From: Eshraghiella crossota
Lineage (GTDB): Bacteria > Bacillota > Clostridia > Lachnospirales > Lachnospiraceae
Length of the DNA stretch: 64,000 nt
Direction: 5' to 3'
NCBI RefSeq assembly: GCF_025148445.1
Contig: NZ_CP102270.1
Location: forward strand, 496,001-560,000
Shown here: positions 1-8,758 of the stretch, one piece after another
How positions within the stretch are numbered: the stretch's first letter is position 1
Layout: the number at the start of each line of letters is the position of its first letter
The notes under the pieces: generated by a model
What the model saw: only the letters and a program-made list of their open reading frames with translations
What the model was told of the DNA's origin: nothing
Database searches by the model: none
Made by a program: the position numbers and the translations under genes

Positions 1-228
1 GTGGAGAAAGCCAAAGAAGTTATTAACGATGATGACATTGTAGATGAACTTTTCCTTAATGTAAAAGATAATGTAATTTCTATTATAAGCAGCAATCCTA
101 ACAAGGGTGGAGAAGCTACAGACCTGCTGATGATTGGAAAATATTTTGAAAGAATCGGCGACCATGCAACCAATATTGCGGAGTGGGCAATTTACTCCGT
201 ACAGGGTGATATTAACGTAGTCCAATAA
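1..228 (+). CDS. phoU: PhoU, C-terminal part (5' end outside window)
   Basis: This is the last third of a PhoU phosphate-signalling regulator, which couples the Pst phosphate transporter to the PhoR kinase on the inner face of the membrane. The visible 75 residues contain the family's metal-binding helix motif, FERIGDHATNIAEW, near the C-terminus. PhoU is usually about 215-220 residues, so the gene begins upstream; the GTG at base 1 is only the window edge. It lies directly ahead of a Na/Pi cotransporter and a PhoP/PhoR-like pair, which fits a phosphate regulon. Confidence 0.93.
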   Translation: MEKAKEVINDDDIVDELFLNVKDNVISIISSNPNKGGEATDLLMIGKYFERIGDHATNIAEWAIYSVQGDINVVQ

Positions 229-229
229 T

Positions 230-268
230 TTTACATAAATTTTACATAGCCTCAAAGCAAATTTTACA
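230..268 (+). promoter_or_regulatory. Pho-box-like array of TTTACA repeats
   Basis: TTTACA occurs at 230-235, 241-246 and 263-268, that is at steps of 11 and 22 bp, with a degenerate copy (TCAAAG) in the intervening slot at 252-257. Direct TT(A/T/C)ACA repeats with about 5-bp spacers are the known PhoP-binding pattern in Gram-positive bacteria. The array sits just upstream of the phosphate transporter gene, so the likely ligand is the response regulator encoded at 2098. Confidence 0.65.
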
Positions 269-315
269 TAGTAATGATAAAAAGAAATTAAGAAAATAAA
301 AAGAGGTTATGTAAA

Positions 316-2094
316 ATGAGTTTTTTTAATGCGTTGACAATGTTAGGAGGACTTGCGCTTTTCCTTTTTGGTATGAATTCCTTGGGAGACGGGCTTGCCA
401 AATTATCCGGAGGAAAGTTAGAAAACATACTTGAAAGACTTACAGCCAATAAGATAAAGGCCGTGCTTCTCGGTGCGGGTGTAACAGCCGTAATCCAGAG
501 TTCGTCGGCAACAACCGTAATGGTGGTAGGTTTTGTTAATTCCGGTATTATGAAATTAAGTCAGGCAGTCGGTGTTATTTTTGGTGCCAATATAGGTACT
601 ACGGCGACTACATGGATACTAAGCCTGTCGGGAATCAGCAGTGGTAACTTTTTTGTGCAGATGTTGAAACCATCATCTTTTTCTCCAATCCTTGCCCTTG
701 TCGGCGTAATACTTATTTTATTCAGTAAAAAAGACAAGAAAAAAGATGTTGGTACAATTCTTATAAGTTTTGCAATTCTTATGTTCGGTATGGAGACTAT
801 GAGTGGTGCCGTAGCGGGACTTGAGAATAATCAAGGATTTATACATCTTTTTACCATGTTTAAAAATCCTATACTTGGACTTATGGCAGGTGCGGTACTT
901 ACGGCTGCAATCCAGAGCTCATCTGCATCAATCGGTATTTTACAGGCATTGTGTTCAACAGGTGCGATTACATTCAGCAGTGCATTGCCTATCATATTGG
1001 GACAGAACATAGGTACATGTGTAACAGCCATAATTTCAGCAGTTGGAGCAAATAAAAATGCCAAAAGAGCTGCTTTTGTACACTTATATTTTAATCTCAT
1101 AGGAACGGTTATATTTATGTGTGTTTTCTACGGAATCAATGCATTTGTACATTTTGGATTCCTTGAACAATCTGCTAACCAGCTTGGAATAGCAATTATC
1201 CATACAAGTTTTAACGTCCTTGCAACAATCGTACTTTTGCCTTTCTCTAAAGGACTTGAAAGACTTGCAAGTATTACCGTAAGAGATAAAAAAGAAAAGG
1301 CTAAGCCTAAAAATTCAGAGATGAAATTATTGGATGCAAGATTTCTTGAAAGACCTGCTTTTGCAGTTGAACTGAGTAAGACAACCACAATTAATATGGC
1401 AAAAGTAGTCCGGATGTCAATTATGGAAGCAATTGAGCTTCTGGATAAATATGATGAAAAGAAAGCATCAAAGGTGGCAGAACTTGAAAAACTTGTTGAT
1501 GTTTATGAAGATGAACTGGGAGATTACCTTGTTAAATTAAGTGCAAAGAGTCTTAGTGAACATGATTCAAGACTGCTTTCCAAAATGCTGCACTCAATTG
1601 GCGACTTAGAAAGAATATCCGACCATGCACTTAACATAAAAGAGGCGGCTTCAGAGATGCACGGTAAGAAAATAAAGTTCTCGGATGAAGCAAAGGCAGA
1701 ATTAAATGTACTCACAGATGCAATAAGCCGTATAGTTGATCTTGCAATATTCAGTTATATAAATGATGACAAAAAAGAAGCACTCCTTGTAGAGCCGCTT
1801 GAAGAAGTTATTGATGTAGTTAATGAAAAACTTAAGAACCGTCATATAAAGCGATTAAGAACCGGACAGTGTACAATCGAACTTGGTTTTATATTATCGG
1901 ATATAACCAACAATTTTGAAAGGGTTGCTGATCATTGTTCCAACATTGCGGCCTGTGAATTACAGATAGATTCGGATGAATTTGAGTCACATGACTACCT
2001 CGGAAGAATGAAAAAGGATGACGAAAACTATAAAGCAAGGTATAATGAGTTTTTAGAAGAGTACAAGCTGCCTAAGTATAAAAAGGAGGCATGA
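316..2094 (+). CDS. Na+/phosphate cotransporter with C-terminal PhoU-like domain
   Basis: This 592-residue membrane protein belongs to the Na/Pi-cotransporter (NptA/YjbB, SLC34-like) family and probably imports inorganic phosphate with sodium. It has two inverted-repeat transport units, each with the signature QSSSA (residues 61-65 and 200-204). A cytoplasmic tail from about residue 340 carries two PhoU-like helices with E-R-x-x-D-H motifs (ERISDH, ERVADH). Full length for the family. Preceded by an AGAGG ribosome site and by the Pho-box-like array; only 3 bp separate it from the response regulator, so the three genes probably form one operon. Confidence 0.93.
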   Translation: MSFFNALTMLGGLALFLFGMNSLGDGLAKLSGGKLENILERLTANKIKAVLLGAGVTAVIQSSSATTVMVVGFVNSGIMKLSQAVGVIFGANIGTTATTWILSLSGISSGNFFVQMLKPSSFSPILALVGVILILFSKKDKKKDVGTILISFAILMFGMETMSGAVAGLENNQGFIHLFTMFKNPILGLMAGAVLTAAIQSSSASIGILQALCSTGAITFSSALPIILGQNIGTCVTAIISAVGANKNAKRAAFVHLYFNLIGTVIFMCVFYGINAFVHFGFLEQSANQLGIAIIHTSFNVLATIVLLPFSKGLERLASITVRDKKEKAKPKNSEMKLLDARFLERPAFAVELSKTTTINMAKVVRMSIMEAIELLDKYDEKKASKVAELEKLVDVYEDELGDYLVKLSAKSLSEHDSRLLSKMLHSIGDLERISDHALNIKEAASEMHGKKIKFSDEAKAELNVLTDAISRIVDLAIFSYINDDKKEALLVEPLEEVIDVVNEKLKNRHIKRLRTGQCTIELGFILSDITNNFERVADHCSNIAACELQIDSDEFESHDYLGRMKKDDENYKARYNEFLEEYKLPKYKKEA

Positions 2095-2097
2095 TAC

Positions 2098-2775
2098 ATG
2101 AAAACACCGTTAGTATATATTGTGGAAGATGACAATAATATCAGTGAAATCGAAAGTTTTGCATTAAAGAACAGTGGATATATTACAGAAGTTTTTGAAA
2201 CGGGAAAAAACTTTTTTAAACATCTTCAGAACAAAAAGCCGGACATAGTGCTCCTTGATATTATGCTTCCGGATATGGATGGACTTGAAATATTAAAAAA
2301 AATGAAAAATACTCCCGATTATAAAAAAATACCTGTAATTATGGTTACGGCCAAAACAACCGAAATAGACAAGGTAAAAGGCCTTGACCTTGGGGCAGAT
2401 GATTATATATCCAAACCCTTTGGCATAATGGAACTTATTTCAAGAGTTAAAGCTCTTTTAAGAAGAACCCTTAATCTTGAAGAAGAAAAGGTACTGTCCT
2501 ATGAAAGCGTTGTTATGGATGTGGAAAAAAGAGCTGTCTATGTGAACAATGATGCTGTAGAACTGACCTATAAGGAATTTGAACTTCTAAAACTTCTGCT
2601 TCAGAATTCGGGAATCGTGCTTAGAAGAGAAGTGATTATGGACAGAGTATGGGGTACCGAATTTGAAGGGGAATCAAGAACGCTTGATATGCACATCAAG
2701 ACTCTCAGACAGAAGCTTGGAGATGGTGGAGCAATTATTAAGACTATACGGAATGTAGGATATGAAATAGGATAA
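2098..2775 (+). CDS. PhoP/PhoB-like OmpR-family response regulator
   Basis: A 225-residue response regulator: receiver domain (residues 1-120) with the acidic pair E10/D11-D12, phospho-acceptor D54 in LLDIMLPDMDG, a conserved Thr/Lys pair (VTAK, YISKPFG), then an OmpR-type winged-helix DNA-binding domain ending in IRNVGYEIG. Its stop codon overlaps the start of the histidine kinase by 1 bp, so the two are cotranslated partners. With phoU and the phosphate transporter upstream, it most likely controls phosphate-starvation genes, including the transporter through the TTTACA array. Confidence 0.9.
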   Translation: MKTPLVYIVEDDNNISEIESFALKNSGYITEVFETGKNFFKHLQNKKPDIVLLDIMLPDMDGLEILKKMKNTPDYKKIPVIMVTAKTTEIDKVKGLDLGADDYISKPFGIMELISRVKALLRRTLNLEEEKVLSYESVVMDVEKRAVYVNNDAVELTYKEFELLKLLLQNSGIVLRREVIMDRVWGTEFEGESRTLDMHIKTLRQKLGDGGAIIKTIRNVGYEIG

Positions 2776-4097
2776 TGAAAAGAATGAAAAAGAGAATTAA
2801 TGTCCAATTCTTAATTGTAGTCAGCATTGCCATTATTGTTACTGCAGCAGCGGCAATATGTATCTTTTATAATACATTTAAAAGAGAAATAATGGAAAAT
2901 TTAAAAACAACTGCGTACACAATCAAAAATATATCCGGACCGGAATACGGCATACAGGAGTTTGATTATGACAAACTTGCACAGACAAGGATTACTGTTG
3001 TGAGAAGTGACGGAACAGTTGTTTTTGATAATGTTACGGATGCATCATCTCTGGAGAACCATGGAAACAGACCTGAGATTAAGGAGGCTTTCAGTGCCGG
3101 AGAAGGCAGCACCATAAGAAAATCGGACACCGTAGGAAAAAGCAACTTTTATTTTGCCTTAAAAATCAGTGATGATTGTGTTGTTCGTGTCGCAAGGGAA
3201 GCGTCAAGTATATGGCATATATTTTTATCCGCATTGCCGGCGTTTATTTCGATAGTTGCCCTTGTTGTGATTATTAGTGTTGTATCTAATCATTTTCTGA
3301 CACGAAGTTTTATTGCACCGATTGAACAGGTGGCGAATAATCTTGATAACCTTGACAAAGTCACGGTATATAAAGAGATGCAGCCATTTGTGACAACCAT
3401 AAAGAAACAGCATGATGACATAATTAAAAATGCCATAATGAGACAGGAATTTACTGCCAACGTATCACATGAGCTTAAGACCCCTCTTACAGCCATATCG
3501 GGATATTCGGAACTTATTAAGAACGGAATGGCCGGAAGCGAAGATATCGGAAGATTTGCCAACGAGATATATACAAATGCCAACAGGCTTCTTACCCTGA
3601 TTAATGACATAATCAATTTGTCAGAACTTGACAGAGGAGCACCGCTAGAATATGAGGACGTTGATATTTCGGAGATAGCCGGAAATTGTGTATCAATGTT
3701 AGACTTTCATGCCAAAGAAAATCAGGTAACACTTCATTTTGACGGAGAAAAGACAATTGTCAGAGGCAATAAAAATAAATTGGAAGAAGTTGTATATAAC
3801 CTGTGCGATAATGCCATACGTTATAATAAAGCAGGCGGAGAGGTATGGGTTACGGTAAAAAACACTCCTGAGGGTAAAATACTGTCAGTCAGGGATAACG
3901 GTATAGGAATATCCAAAGAAAACCAGAAACGGATATTTGAACGTTTTTACAGAGTAGATAAGAGCCGTTCAAAAAAGACCGGCGGAACCGGTCTTGGGCT
4001 TGCTATTGTAAAGCATATTATTGAACAGCACAATTTCAATATAGAAGTAATAAGTGATGAAAATACAGGCACCACAATTAACGTTATCATGAAGTAG
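2775..4097 (+). CDS. PhoR-like sensor histidine kinase
   Basis: A 440-residue membrane kinase. A first transmembrane helix (about residues 9-30) is followed by an extracellular sensor segment of about 120 residues, a second helix (about 150-175), then a HisKA domain with the phospho-acceptor H232 in SHELKTP. The ATPase domain has an N box (NLCDNAIRYN), G1 (DNGIGI) and G2 (GGTGLGLAIVKHI). It overlaps the regulator gene by 1 bp and presumably phosphorylates its D54. PhoR-type architecture and the gene neighbourhood suggest phosphate sensing; the signal itself cannot be read from the sequence. Confidence 0.9.
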   Translation: MKRMKKRINVQFLIVVSIAIIVTAAAAICIFYNTFKREIMENLKTTAYTIKNISGPEYGIQEFDYDKLAQTRITVVRSDGTVVFDNVTDASSLENHGNRPEIKEAFSAGEGSTIRKSDTVGKSNFYFALKISDDCVVRVAREASSIWHIFLSALPAFISIVALVVIISVVSNHFLTRSFIAPIEQVANNLDNLDKVTVYKEMQPFVTTIKKQHDDIIKNAIMRQEFTANVSHELKTPLTAISGYSELIKNGMAGSEDIGRFANEIYTNANRLLTLINDIINLSELDRGAPLEYEDVDISEIAGNCVSMLDFHAKENQVTLHFDGEKTIVRGNKNKLEEVVYNLCDNAIRYNKAGGEVWVTVKNTPEGKILSVRDNGIGISKENQKRIFERFYRVDKSRSKKTGGTGLGLAIVKHIIEQHNFNIEVISDENTGTTINVIMK

Positions 4098-4124
4098 GAA
4101 TTACAGCGGTTTGACTGTAATTCC
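4097..4124. terminator. Hairpin between convergent genes
   Basis: A perfect 10-bp stem, GGAATTACAG / CTGTAATTCC, with an 8-nt loop lies where the kinase operon meets the oppositely oriented DUF4317 gene and overlaps the stop codons of both. The following T-run is weak (GTTT), so termination is likely but not certain. Confidence 0.5.
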
Positions 4125-5225
4125 GTTTACTTCAACCTGATCACTTATTTCAATGACAAGACATAATTTGCCGTCCACCTCTTTGGTTTCAATAAGGTCA
4201 GTACGATCAGGTGCAACCTTGATTACAACATCCTTTGTCTTTACTTCAAAACTTCTTGCATTCACAACGTTGGCAGCGTTAAATTCGGTTCTGCTGCCGG
4301 CAACATCTTCATAATGTTCTTCAAAAGAGCTTATCTGCTCATTGCTTACCCCTGTGGATTCAAGCATTTTTTTAATATCGTTCTTTTCAAAAACAACAGG
4401 CTCAACCTGTTCTTTATGTTCTTCAATGTAATTATTCATGCTTTCATGGACAGATTTAACGGTCTCAAAGGTACATTCCTCACCGAGGGATTCAGTTATG
4501 ATTTCGGAAAAAGTTTCTTTCTGTACCATATAGGTCATAGGTGTGACACAGCCAAGCACGCCATCTATAAAATCAGCCTGTACCTCTTCACTTTTTTTGC
4601 TGAAATATAAAATATTATGTATGTCCGTATTTCTGTCATTAAAAGCAGGAAAAAGAAAACCGTGGAGAGGTTTCTCGACAAGCCAGTCCCTTATCCTGTT
4701 TTCAAAAGAATTGGTAGCAGCATTGTAGCAGAGCCCCTCTTCCGAAAGCTTTACGGGACATATATTGCATAAGATGTGCTCGTATACATATTCCGACGCA
4801 TCATCCATATCAAACTCATCTGAGGCCTTGCCCGGAACGTCATAATTGGCATCTATAAGGAGAATAAGATAATTTTCACCATAGTTGTAATTATCGATTA
4901 CCTTATTGTAAAAGATTTCAAGCAGTTCATCGTCATCAAGATGGCTTGAACGAAGCTTCATAAGAAAATCCTGGCTTCCGCCCTCCTCTTCTGTCTCCAT
5001 AGGAAATTCCATATTTAAAAGATTCTTACCGATAGTTCCTGAAAGTGAACTTCTGAAAATAGTAAAATATTTAAAAATTTCTTCCTGGGGGAGAGATAAA
5101 AAAGCATGTCTGAATGTGGTTATTTTGTTCTTATTGCCGTCAACGTAGCAGCCGCATATTTTGGATATACAGCATTTGTCATTTGTAAAAAGTTTCTTGA
5201 TTTCTGCAATTTCTTTTTTGTTCAT
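4101..5225 (-). CDS. DUF4317-family protein
   Basis: A 374-residue soluble protein resembling the DUF4317 family common in Lachnospiraceae and related Clostridia. It begins MNKKEIAEIKKLF and has an early CCISKICGCYVD segment, acidic stretches, and no transmembrane helix or signal peptide. No catalytic motif is recognised and the function is unknown. The gene faces away from its neighbours with its own promoter (5258-5286), so it is probably monocistronic. An AAAGGAA ribosome site precedes the ATG. Confidence 0.8.
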   Translation of the reverse strand: MNKKEIAEIKKLFTNDKCCISKICGCYVDGNKNKITTFRHAFLSLPQEEIFKYFTIFRSSLSGTIGKNLLNMEFPMETEEEGGSQDFLMKLRSSHLDDDELLEIFYNKVIDNYNYGENYLILLIDANYDVPGKASDEFDMDDASEYVYEHILCNICPVKLSEEGLCYNAATNSFENRIRDWLVEKPLHGFLFPAFNDRNTDIHNILYFSKKSEEVQADFIDGVLGCVTPMTYMVQKETFSEIITESLGEECTFETVKSVHESMNNYIEEHKEQVEPVVFEKNDIKKMLESTGVSNEQISSFEEHYEDVAGSRTEFNAANVVNARSFEVKTKDVVIKVAPDRTDLIETKEVDGKLCLVIEISDQVEVNGITVKPL

Positions 5226-5257
5226 AAAAATACCATTCCTTTATATCGTTAGTAATT

Positions 5258-5286
5258 AGTATAATCCAACAGTTAATAAAATTCAA
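5258..5286 (-). promoter_or_regulatory. Promoter of the DUF4317 gene
   Basis: On the minus strand TTGAAT (5281-5286) and TATACT (5258-5263) are separated by 17 bp, a good housekeeping-sigma promoter directed into the DUF4317 gene. Confidence 0.6.
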
Positions 5287-5380
5287 TGAACTGACGATAA
5301 TAAAAGTAGTTGATAAACCTGTGGCATTTGTGTTGTATCCGGTCAGTATAAGACATCTTTTAAGATGGACAGGAGGAAAA

Positions 5381-6412
5381 ATGAGAATTGGCGGAAGTAC
5401 AATAGCAATGACATCACAAAGAAAGTATTCCGAATATAAATCCATCCAGTATGCGGAATATAATGGATTAATTAATGAAAGGGTATCTGTTGACCCTGAA
5501 GGCAAAGAAAAAAGTCTGTTCGACCAGATAAAGGACGCTGCGGAACAGAAAAATATGAAAGACCTTACGGACAAAACCTCCCGGACGAGAGGCACGATAG
5601 TTACAAGCGAGGGCTACAAAAGCCTTAAGTCCATAAGGGAACTCAGAATGGCATTACTTGAAAACATAATTAACGCATTTGCAAGAAGAAACGGAGGCGG
5701 CACAGAGCTTACATATGCTCCGTTACAGCAGTCCGGCGGAAGCACCACATACATAAGACAGACCGTTGAATCCGGTTTCTATAAAGAGGAAGAGAATACG
5801 GCATTTGTATCCGAAGGAAAAGTAATAACAAAAGACGGAAGAGAGATTAACTTTAACGTAAGTTTTGAGATGTCAAGAAGTTTTCAGGCATCTTATGAAG
5901 CTTATTCCGAAAGCACTTATGTACTGTGCGACCCTCTTGTATTTAATTTTGAGGGCAATACAGCCGACATCACGGACCAGAAGTTTATGTTTGATTTGGA
6001 CTGCGACGGCAAAGAGGAGGAAATTTCTTCTCTTGGAAAAGGCAGCGGCTTCCTTGCCCTTGATAAAAACGGCGACGGCATTATCAATGACGGAACAGAG
6101 CTTTTCGGAACAAAGAGCGGTGACGGTTTTGCAGACCTTGCAGAATATGATGAAGACGGTAACGGCTGGATTGACGAGGATGACGGGATATTCTCACAAC
6201 TTAGAATCTGGACGAAGAACGAAAAAGGAGAGGATGAGCTTATTTCCCTTAAGGATGCAGGGGTCGGAGCAATCAATCTCTCAAGCGTTTCAACCGCTTT
6301 CAGCAACACCGATAATTTTAACGATACAATGGCTGTTATACAAAAGACCGGTATTTTTCTATACGAAAACGGAAATGCAGGCACAATACAGCATATAGAT
6401 TTTGCAATTTAA
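5381..6412 (+). CDS. EF-hand/RTX-type calcium-binding protein
   Basis: A 343-residue protein with no obvious signal peptide. The N-terminal two thirds are charged and unrecognised. From about residue 205 there are D-x-D-x-D-G loops: D205-L-D-C-D-G, DKNGDGIINDGTELFG, and DEDGNGWIDEDDGIF. These are followed by a FSQLRIW and LKDAGVGAINLS segment. The same arrangement is known from the calcium-binding ends of large RTX-like bacterial proteins; here it stands on a small protein. The ATG at 5381 follows AGGAGG (5371-5376) with ideal spacing and is preferred to an upstream in-frame ATG at 5321. A TTGATA/TTGTAT promoter candidate (5310-5338) precedes it. Function unknown. Confidence 0.75.
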   Translation: MRIGGSTIAMTSQRKYSEYKSIQYAEYNGLINERVSVDPEGKEKSLFDQIKDAAEQKNMKDLTDKTSRTRGTIVTSEGYKSLKSIRELRMALLENIINAFARRNGGGTELTYAPLQQSGGSTTYIRQTVESGFYKEEENTAFVSEGKVITKDGREINFNVSFEMSRSFQASYEAYSESTYVLCDPLVFNFEGNTADITDQKFMFDLDCDGKEEEISSLGKGSGFLALDKNGDGIINDGTELFGTKSGDGFADLAEYDEDGNGWIDEDDGIFSQLRIWTKNEKGEDELISLKDAGVGAINLSSVSTAFSNTDNFNDTMAVIQKTGIFLYENGNAGTIQHIDFAI

Positions 6413-6428
6413 TCTTTTATCAGCGACG

Positions 6429-6462
6429 GGTCCTCACTTGGCACATAGTCCTTGTGGGGGCC
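6429..6462 (+). terminator. Hairpin after the calcium-binding gene
   Basis: GGTCCTCACTTGG pairs with CCTTGTGGGGGCC around an 8-nt loop (with G-U pairs and a 2-nt internal loop), followed by a T-rich tail. This is a plausible terminator closing the gene at 5381-6412. Confidence 0.55.
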
Positions 6463-6482
6463 TGCTCTTTATTTTCTTTATG

Positions 6483-6511
6483 TTGACAGGAGGAGAAAAG
6501 GTCAATATAAT
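6483..6511 (+). promoter_or_regulatory. Perfect consensus sigma-A promoter
   Basis: TTGACA (6483-6488), a 17-bp spacer and TATAAT (6506-6511) match the consensus exactly. It is the strongest promoter seen in the window and drives the MCP-like gene. The transcript would start about 20 bp before the ribosome site. Confidence 0.85.
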
Positions 6512-6541
6512 TTTCACATAATTACAAGGGAGGAAATGAAA

Positions 6542-7558
6542 TTGCAGTCAGAGATTATATTGGCGGTAATATCAGGGATTCTTGCACTGGGCATTATATT
6601 GCTTACGGTAAGACTTTGCCATTACAAAAAGCAACTGCGGAATTTATATAAAAATAATAACGAGTCCGCATCGGAGACAATCAAAGCAAAGAATAAAATA
6701 ACTTCATGCACAGATGAAATTAACAGGTTAATAGCCGCGTCAGAGCGTGGGTGCAAAGATAATTACGATATGTTAAAAGCATCGGGAGGCTCCAAGGCTG
6801 CACTTAAAGTTTCCGGTGAAAAAGAAATAACGGATAAAATATTAACCATTCTTGCAAAGGCATCAGGATCTATTAAACAGATGAATGAAATCACAGGTGA
6901 AGCAGTGAAGCTTTTATCAGGTTCCGGGGACAAAATAAAAGAGGCATCCCACGAAGCCTTGCTTGTAAATGATGAATATACGGACATGGATGTATATATC
7001 AATGATTTTTACCGCACTTTAAATGCTGTAAAAATAACCATTATAAAGCTCCGGGACAGTATTAATAATATCAATACCATTTCTTTTAAAGCATCAATGG
7101 AATGTCAGAGAGCGGGAGAGTCAGGCAGAGGATTTAAGGTTGCGGCAGATGAAATCAGGCAGTCAGCCGATAATGGAACCGCACTTTTAAATGAAACTGA
7201 TTCAGGCATTGAAGAACTTTCGGAAACTGTTAGAATAATTGACAGCAGATTCAGAAACCTTGAAGAAAAGAGAAATACCTTAGACAAGGCAGTAGAGAAT
7301 CTTAGTGCCGGTAACAACTGTGTGACGGATAAATTTAGCGAGCTTTATGAAAATATTGAAATAACGCAGAAATTAGTTAATCATCTGGCATCCAATGCAA
7401 AGGAATTTTTTGCGGAATCCGAGAATAAGAAAAAGGCGTATTCCGATATGGCTAAAGTATTTCTTAATGTGGGAAAAACCGAAAAAAATATTGCCGCCGA
7501 TATGGAAAGAATCCGTATGTTAAATGAAGATATTTTGAATATTGTTGGCAAATTGTAG
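6542..7558 (+). CDS. MCP-like signalling protein, membrane-anchored
   Basis: About 339 residues. One N-terminal transmembrane helix is followed by a long coiled-coil cytoplasmic region. A segment reading SMECQRAGESGRGFKVAADE resembles the hairpin tip of methyl-accepting chemotaxis proteins ([20 protein letters not shown]), which contacts CheA and CheW. There is no extracellular sensor domain. TTG at 6542 is preferred because it lies 8 bp from GGGAGG (6528-6533); ATG at 6536 would leave only 2 bp. The flagellin methylase gene follows closely, so a link to motility is plausible. The signalling domain is short and divergent, so CheA coupling is not certain. Confidence 0.75.
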   Translation: MQSEIILAVISGILALGIILLTVRLCHYKKQLRNLYKNNNESASETIKAKNKITSCTDEINRLIAASERGCKDNYDMLKASGGSKAALKVSGEKEITDKILTILAKASGSIKQMNEITGEAVKLLSGSGDKIKEASHEALLVNDEYTDMDVYINDFYRTLNAVKITIIKLRDSINNINTISFKASMECQRAGESGRGFKVAADEIRQSADNGTALLNETDSGIEELSETVRIIDSRFRNLEEKRNTLDKAVENLSAGNNCVTDKFSELYENIEITQKLVNHLASNAKEFFAESENKKKAYSDMAKVFLNVGKTEKNIAADMERIRMLNEDILNIVGKL

Positions 7559-7588
7559 AGAAAAGGCTTATAATGAAAAGAGGATATT

Positions 7589-8755
7589 ATGAAAATAAGA
7601 GTTCCTGATTATTATGATGAATTTAAGTGCATAGCAGATAAATGCACGGATACGTGCTGCGCAGGCTGGCAGGTAGATGTGGATGATAAATCTTTTGCCT
7701 ATTATAAGACAATTAAGGGTGAATTCGGTGACAGACTTCATTCTGTAATGATTGAAGGAAAGCACGGAGAAGAAGGACAGTTCAGAATCCGTGAAGATGG
7801 CAGATGTCCCTTCCTTAATGACAATATGTTCTGTGATTTATATACGGCACTTGGCGAAGATGCGCTGTGCGTTACCTGTGACAAGTATCCCAGATATACT
7901 ACCGAGTACGGGAGCCTCAGGGAAACAGGTATTGCAATATCCTGTATAACCGCAGCCGGGATAGTTCTTAGACAAAGACAGAATTTCGGTTTTAAGGAAT
8001 GGGAGGACGAGGAAGCCTTCCCGTCGCTTAACAACATAGACGGTGAATTATTTATGGCACTTATGAGGGCAAGAACCAAAGCCTTTGAAATTATTCATGA
8101 TAATTCGTCAGCAGATATTTTTCAAAGAATATCGGTGCTTGCGTACTACGCTACGGATTTGCAGAAGAACATTAAGAAAAAGTCAGGAATAGATAATGTT
8201 ATTTCAAGATATTCAGAAGAATATATCAATGATATTTTAGCAGCAACAGGCAGGGAAAGGTACAAGGAAAAAGATACGGTGGATATTTACAAAAATATCT
8301 TTTACTGCTATCTTAAACAGGTGATAATCAAAGCAGAGTGGCCGGAACTTATTTATAAAGTATATGACTATACGCTTAATGACAGTTACGGCAGGATAAG
8401 AGATGAATTTAAAAGGTATAACAAAGACAGTGAATACGAATATGAAAATTTAATTGATTATTTTATTTTCAGGTATTTTATGAAAGCTGTATTTGACAGA
8501 GATATATTAACGAAAGTCAAAATGGGAATAGTCGGTGTTCTTGTTATTCATCAGTGCAATATGGCATACTGGTGCAATAATGGGAGAAAACTGGAATTTG
8601 ATGATATTGTAGAGATTGCACATCTTTATTCCAGGGAAGTTGAACATTCCGAAGAGAATTTTGACAGACTTTGCAGACAGTTCTCCAAAAAGAGAACGTT
8701 TTGTGCCAAGAATCTGGTTATGCTTCTACAGGATAATTCAGGCAGGAAGGAGTAA
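7589..8755 (+). CDS. fliB: Flagellin lysine-N-methylase (FliB family)
   Basis: A 388-residue soluble protein of the FliB family, which methylates lysines of flagellin. The N-terminal half carries the family's cysteine clusters: C-x4-C-x3-CC (CIADKCTDTCC) near residue 13, CPFL...CDLY near residue 70, and CVTCDKYPRY near residue 92. These are the likely iron-sulphur ligands. The C-terminal half is helical and unremarkable. The family is normally encoded near flagellin genes; here no flagellar structural gene lies in the window, only an MCP-like gene immediately upstream. An AGAGG ribosome site precedes the ATG; the DegV gene follows after 3 bp. Confidence 0.85.
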   Translation: MKIRVPDYYDEFKCIADKCTDTCCAGWQVDVDDKSFAYYKTIKGEFGDRLHSVMIEGKHGEEGQFRIREDGRCPFLNDNMFCDLYTALGEDALCVTCDKYPRYTTEYGSLRETGIAISCITAAGIVLRQRQNFGFKEWEDEEAFPSLNNIDGELFMALMRARTKAFEIIHDNSSADIFQRISVLAYYATDLQKNIKKKSGIDNVISRYSEEYINDILAATGRERYKEKDTVDIYKNIFYCYLKQVIIKAEWPELIYKVYDYTLNDSYGRIRDEFKRYNKDSEYEYENLIDYFIFRYFMKAVFDRDILTKVKMGIVGVLVIHQCNMAYWCNNGRKLEFDDIVEIAHLYSREVEHSEENFDRLCRQFSKKRTFCAKNLVMLLQDNSGRKE

Positions 8756-8758
8756 ATT

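Noticed and set aside
1-3. GTG at the first base as a true start of the phoU reading frame
   Set aside because: The product would be only 75 residues and start inside a helix of a family that is about 215-220 residues long; the gene is simply cut by the window edge.
5917-6384. 155-codon open frame on the minus strand inside the calcium-binding protein gene
   Set aside because: Ser/Pro-rich shadow of the plus-strand codons with no ribosome site; the plus-strand frame has AGGAGG and recognisable calcium-binding loops.
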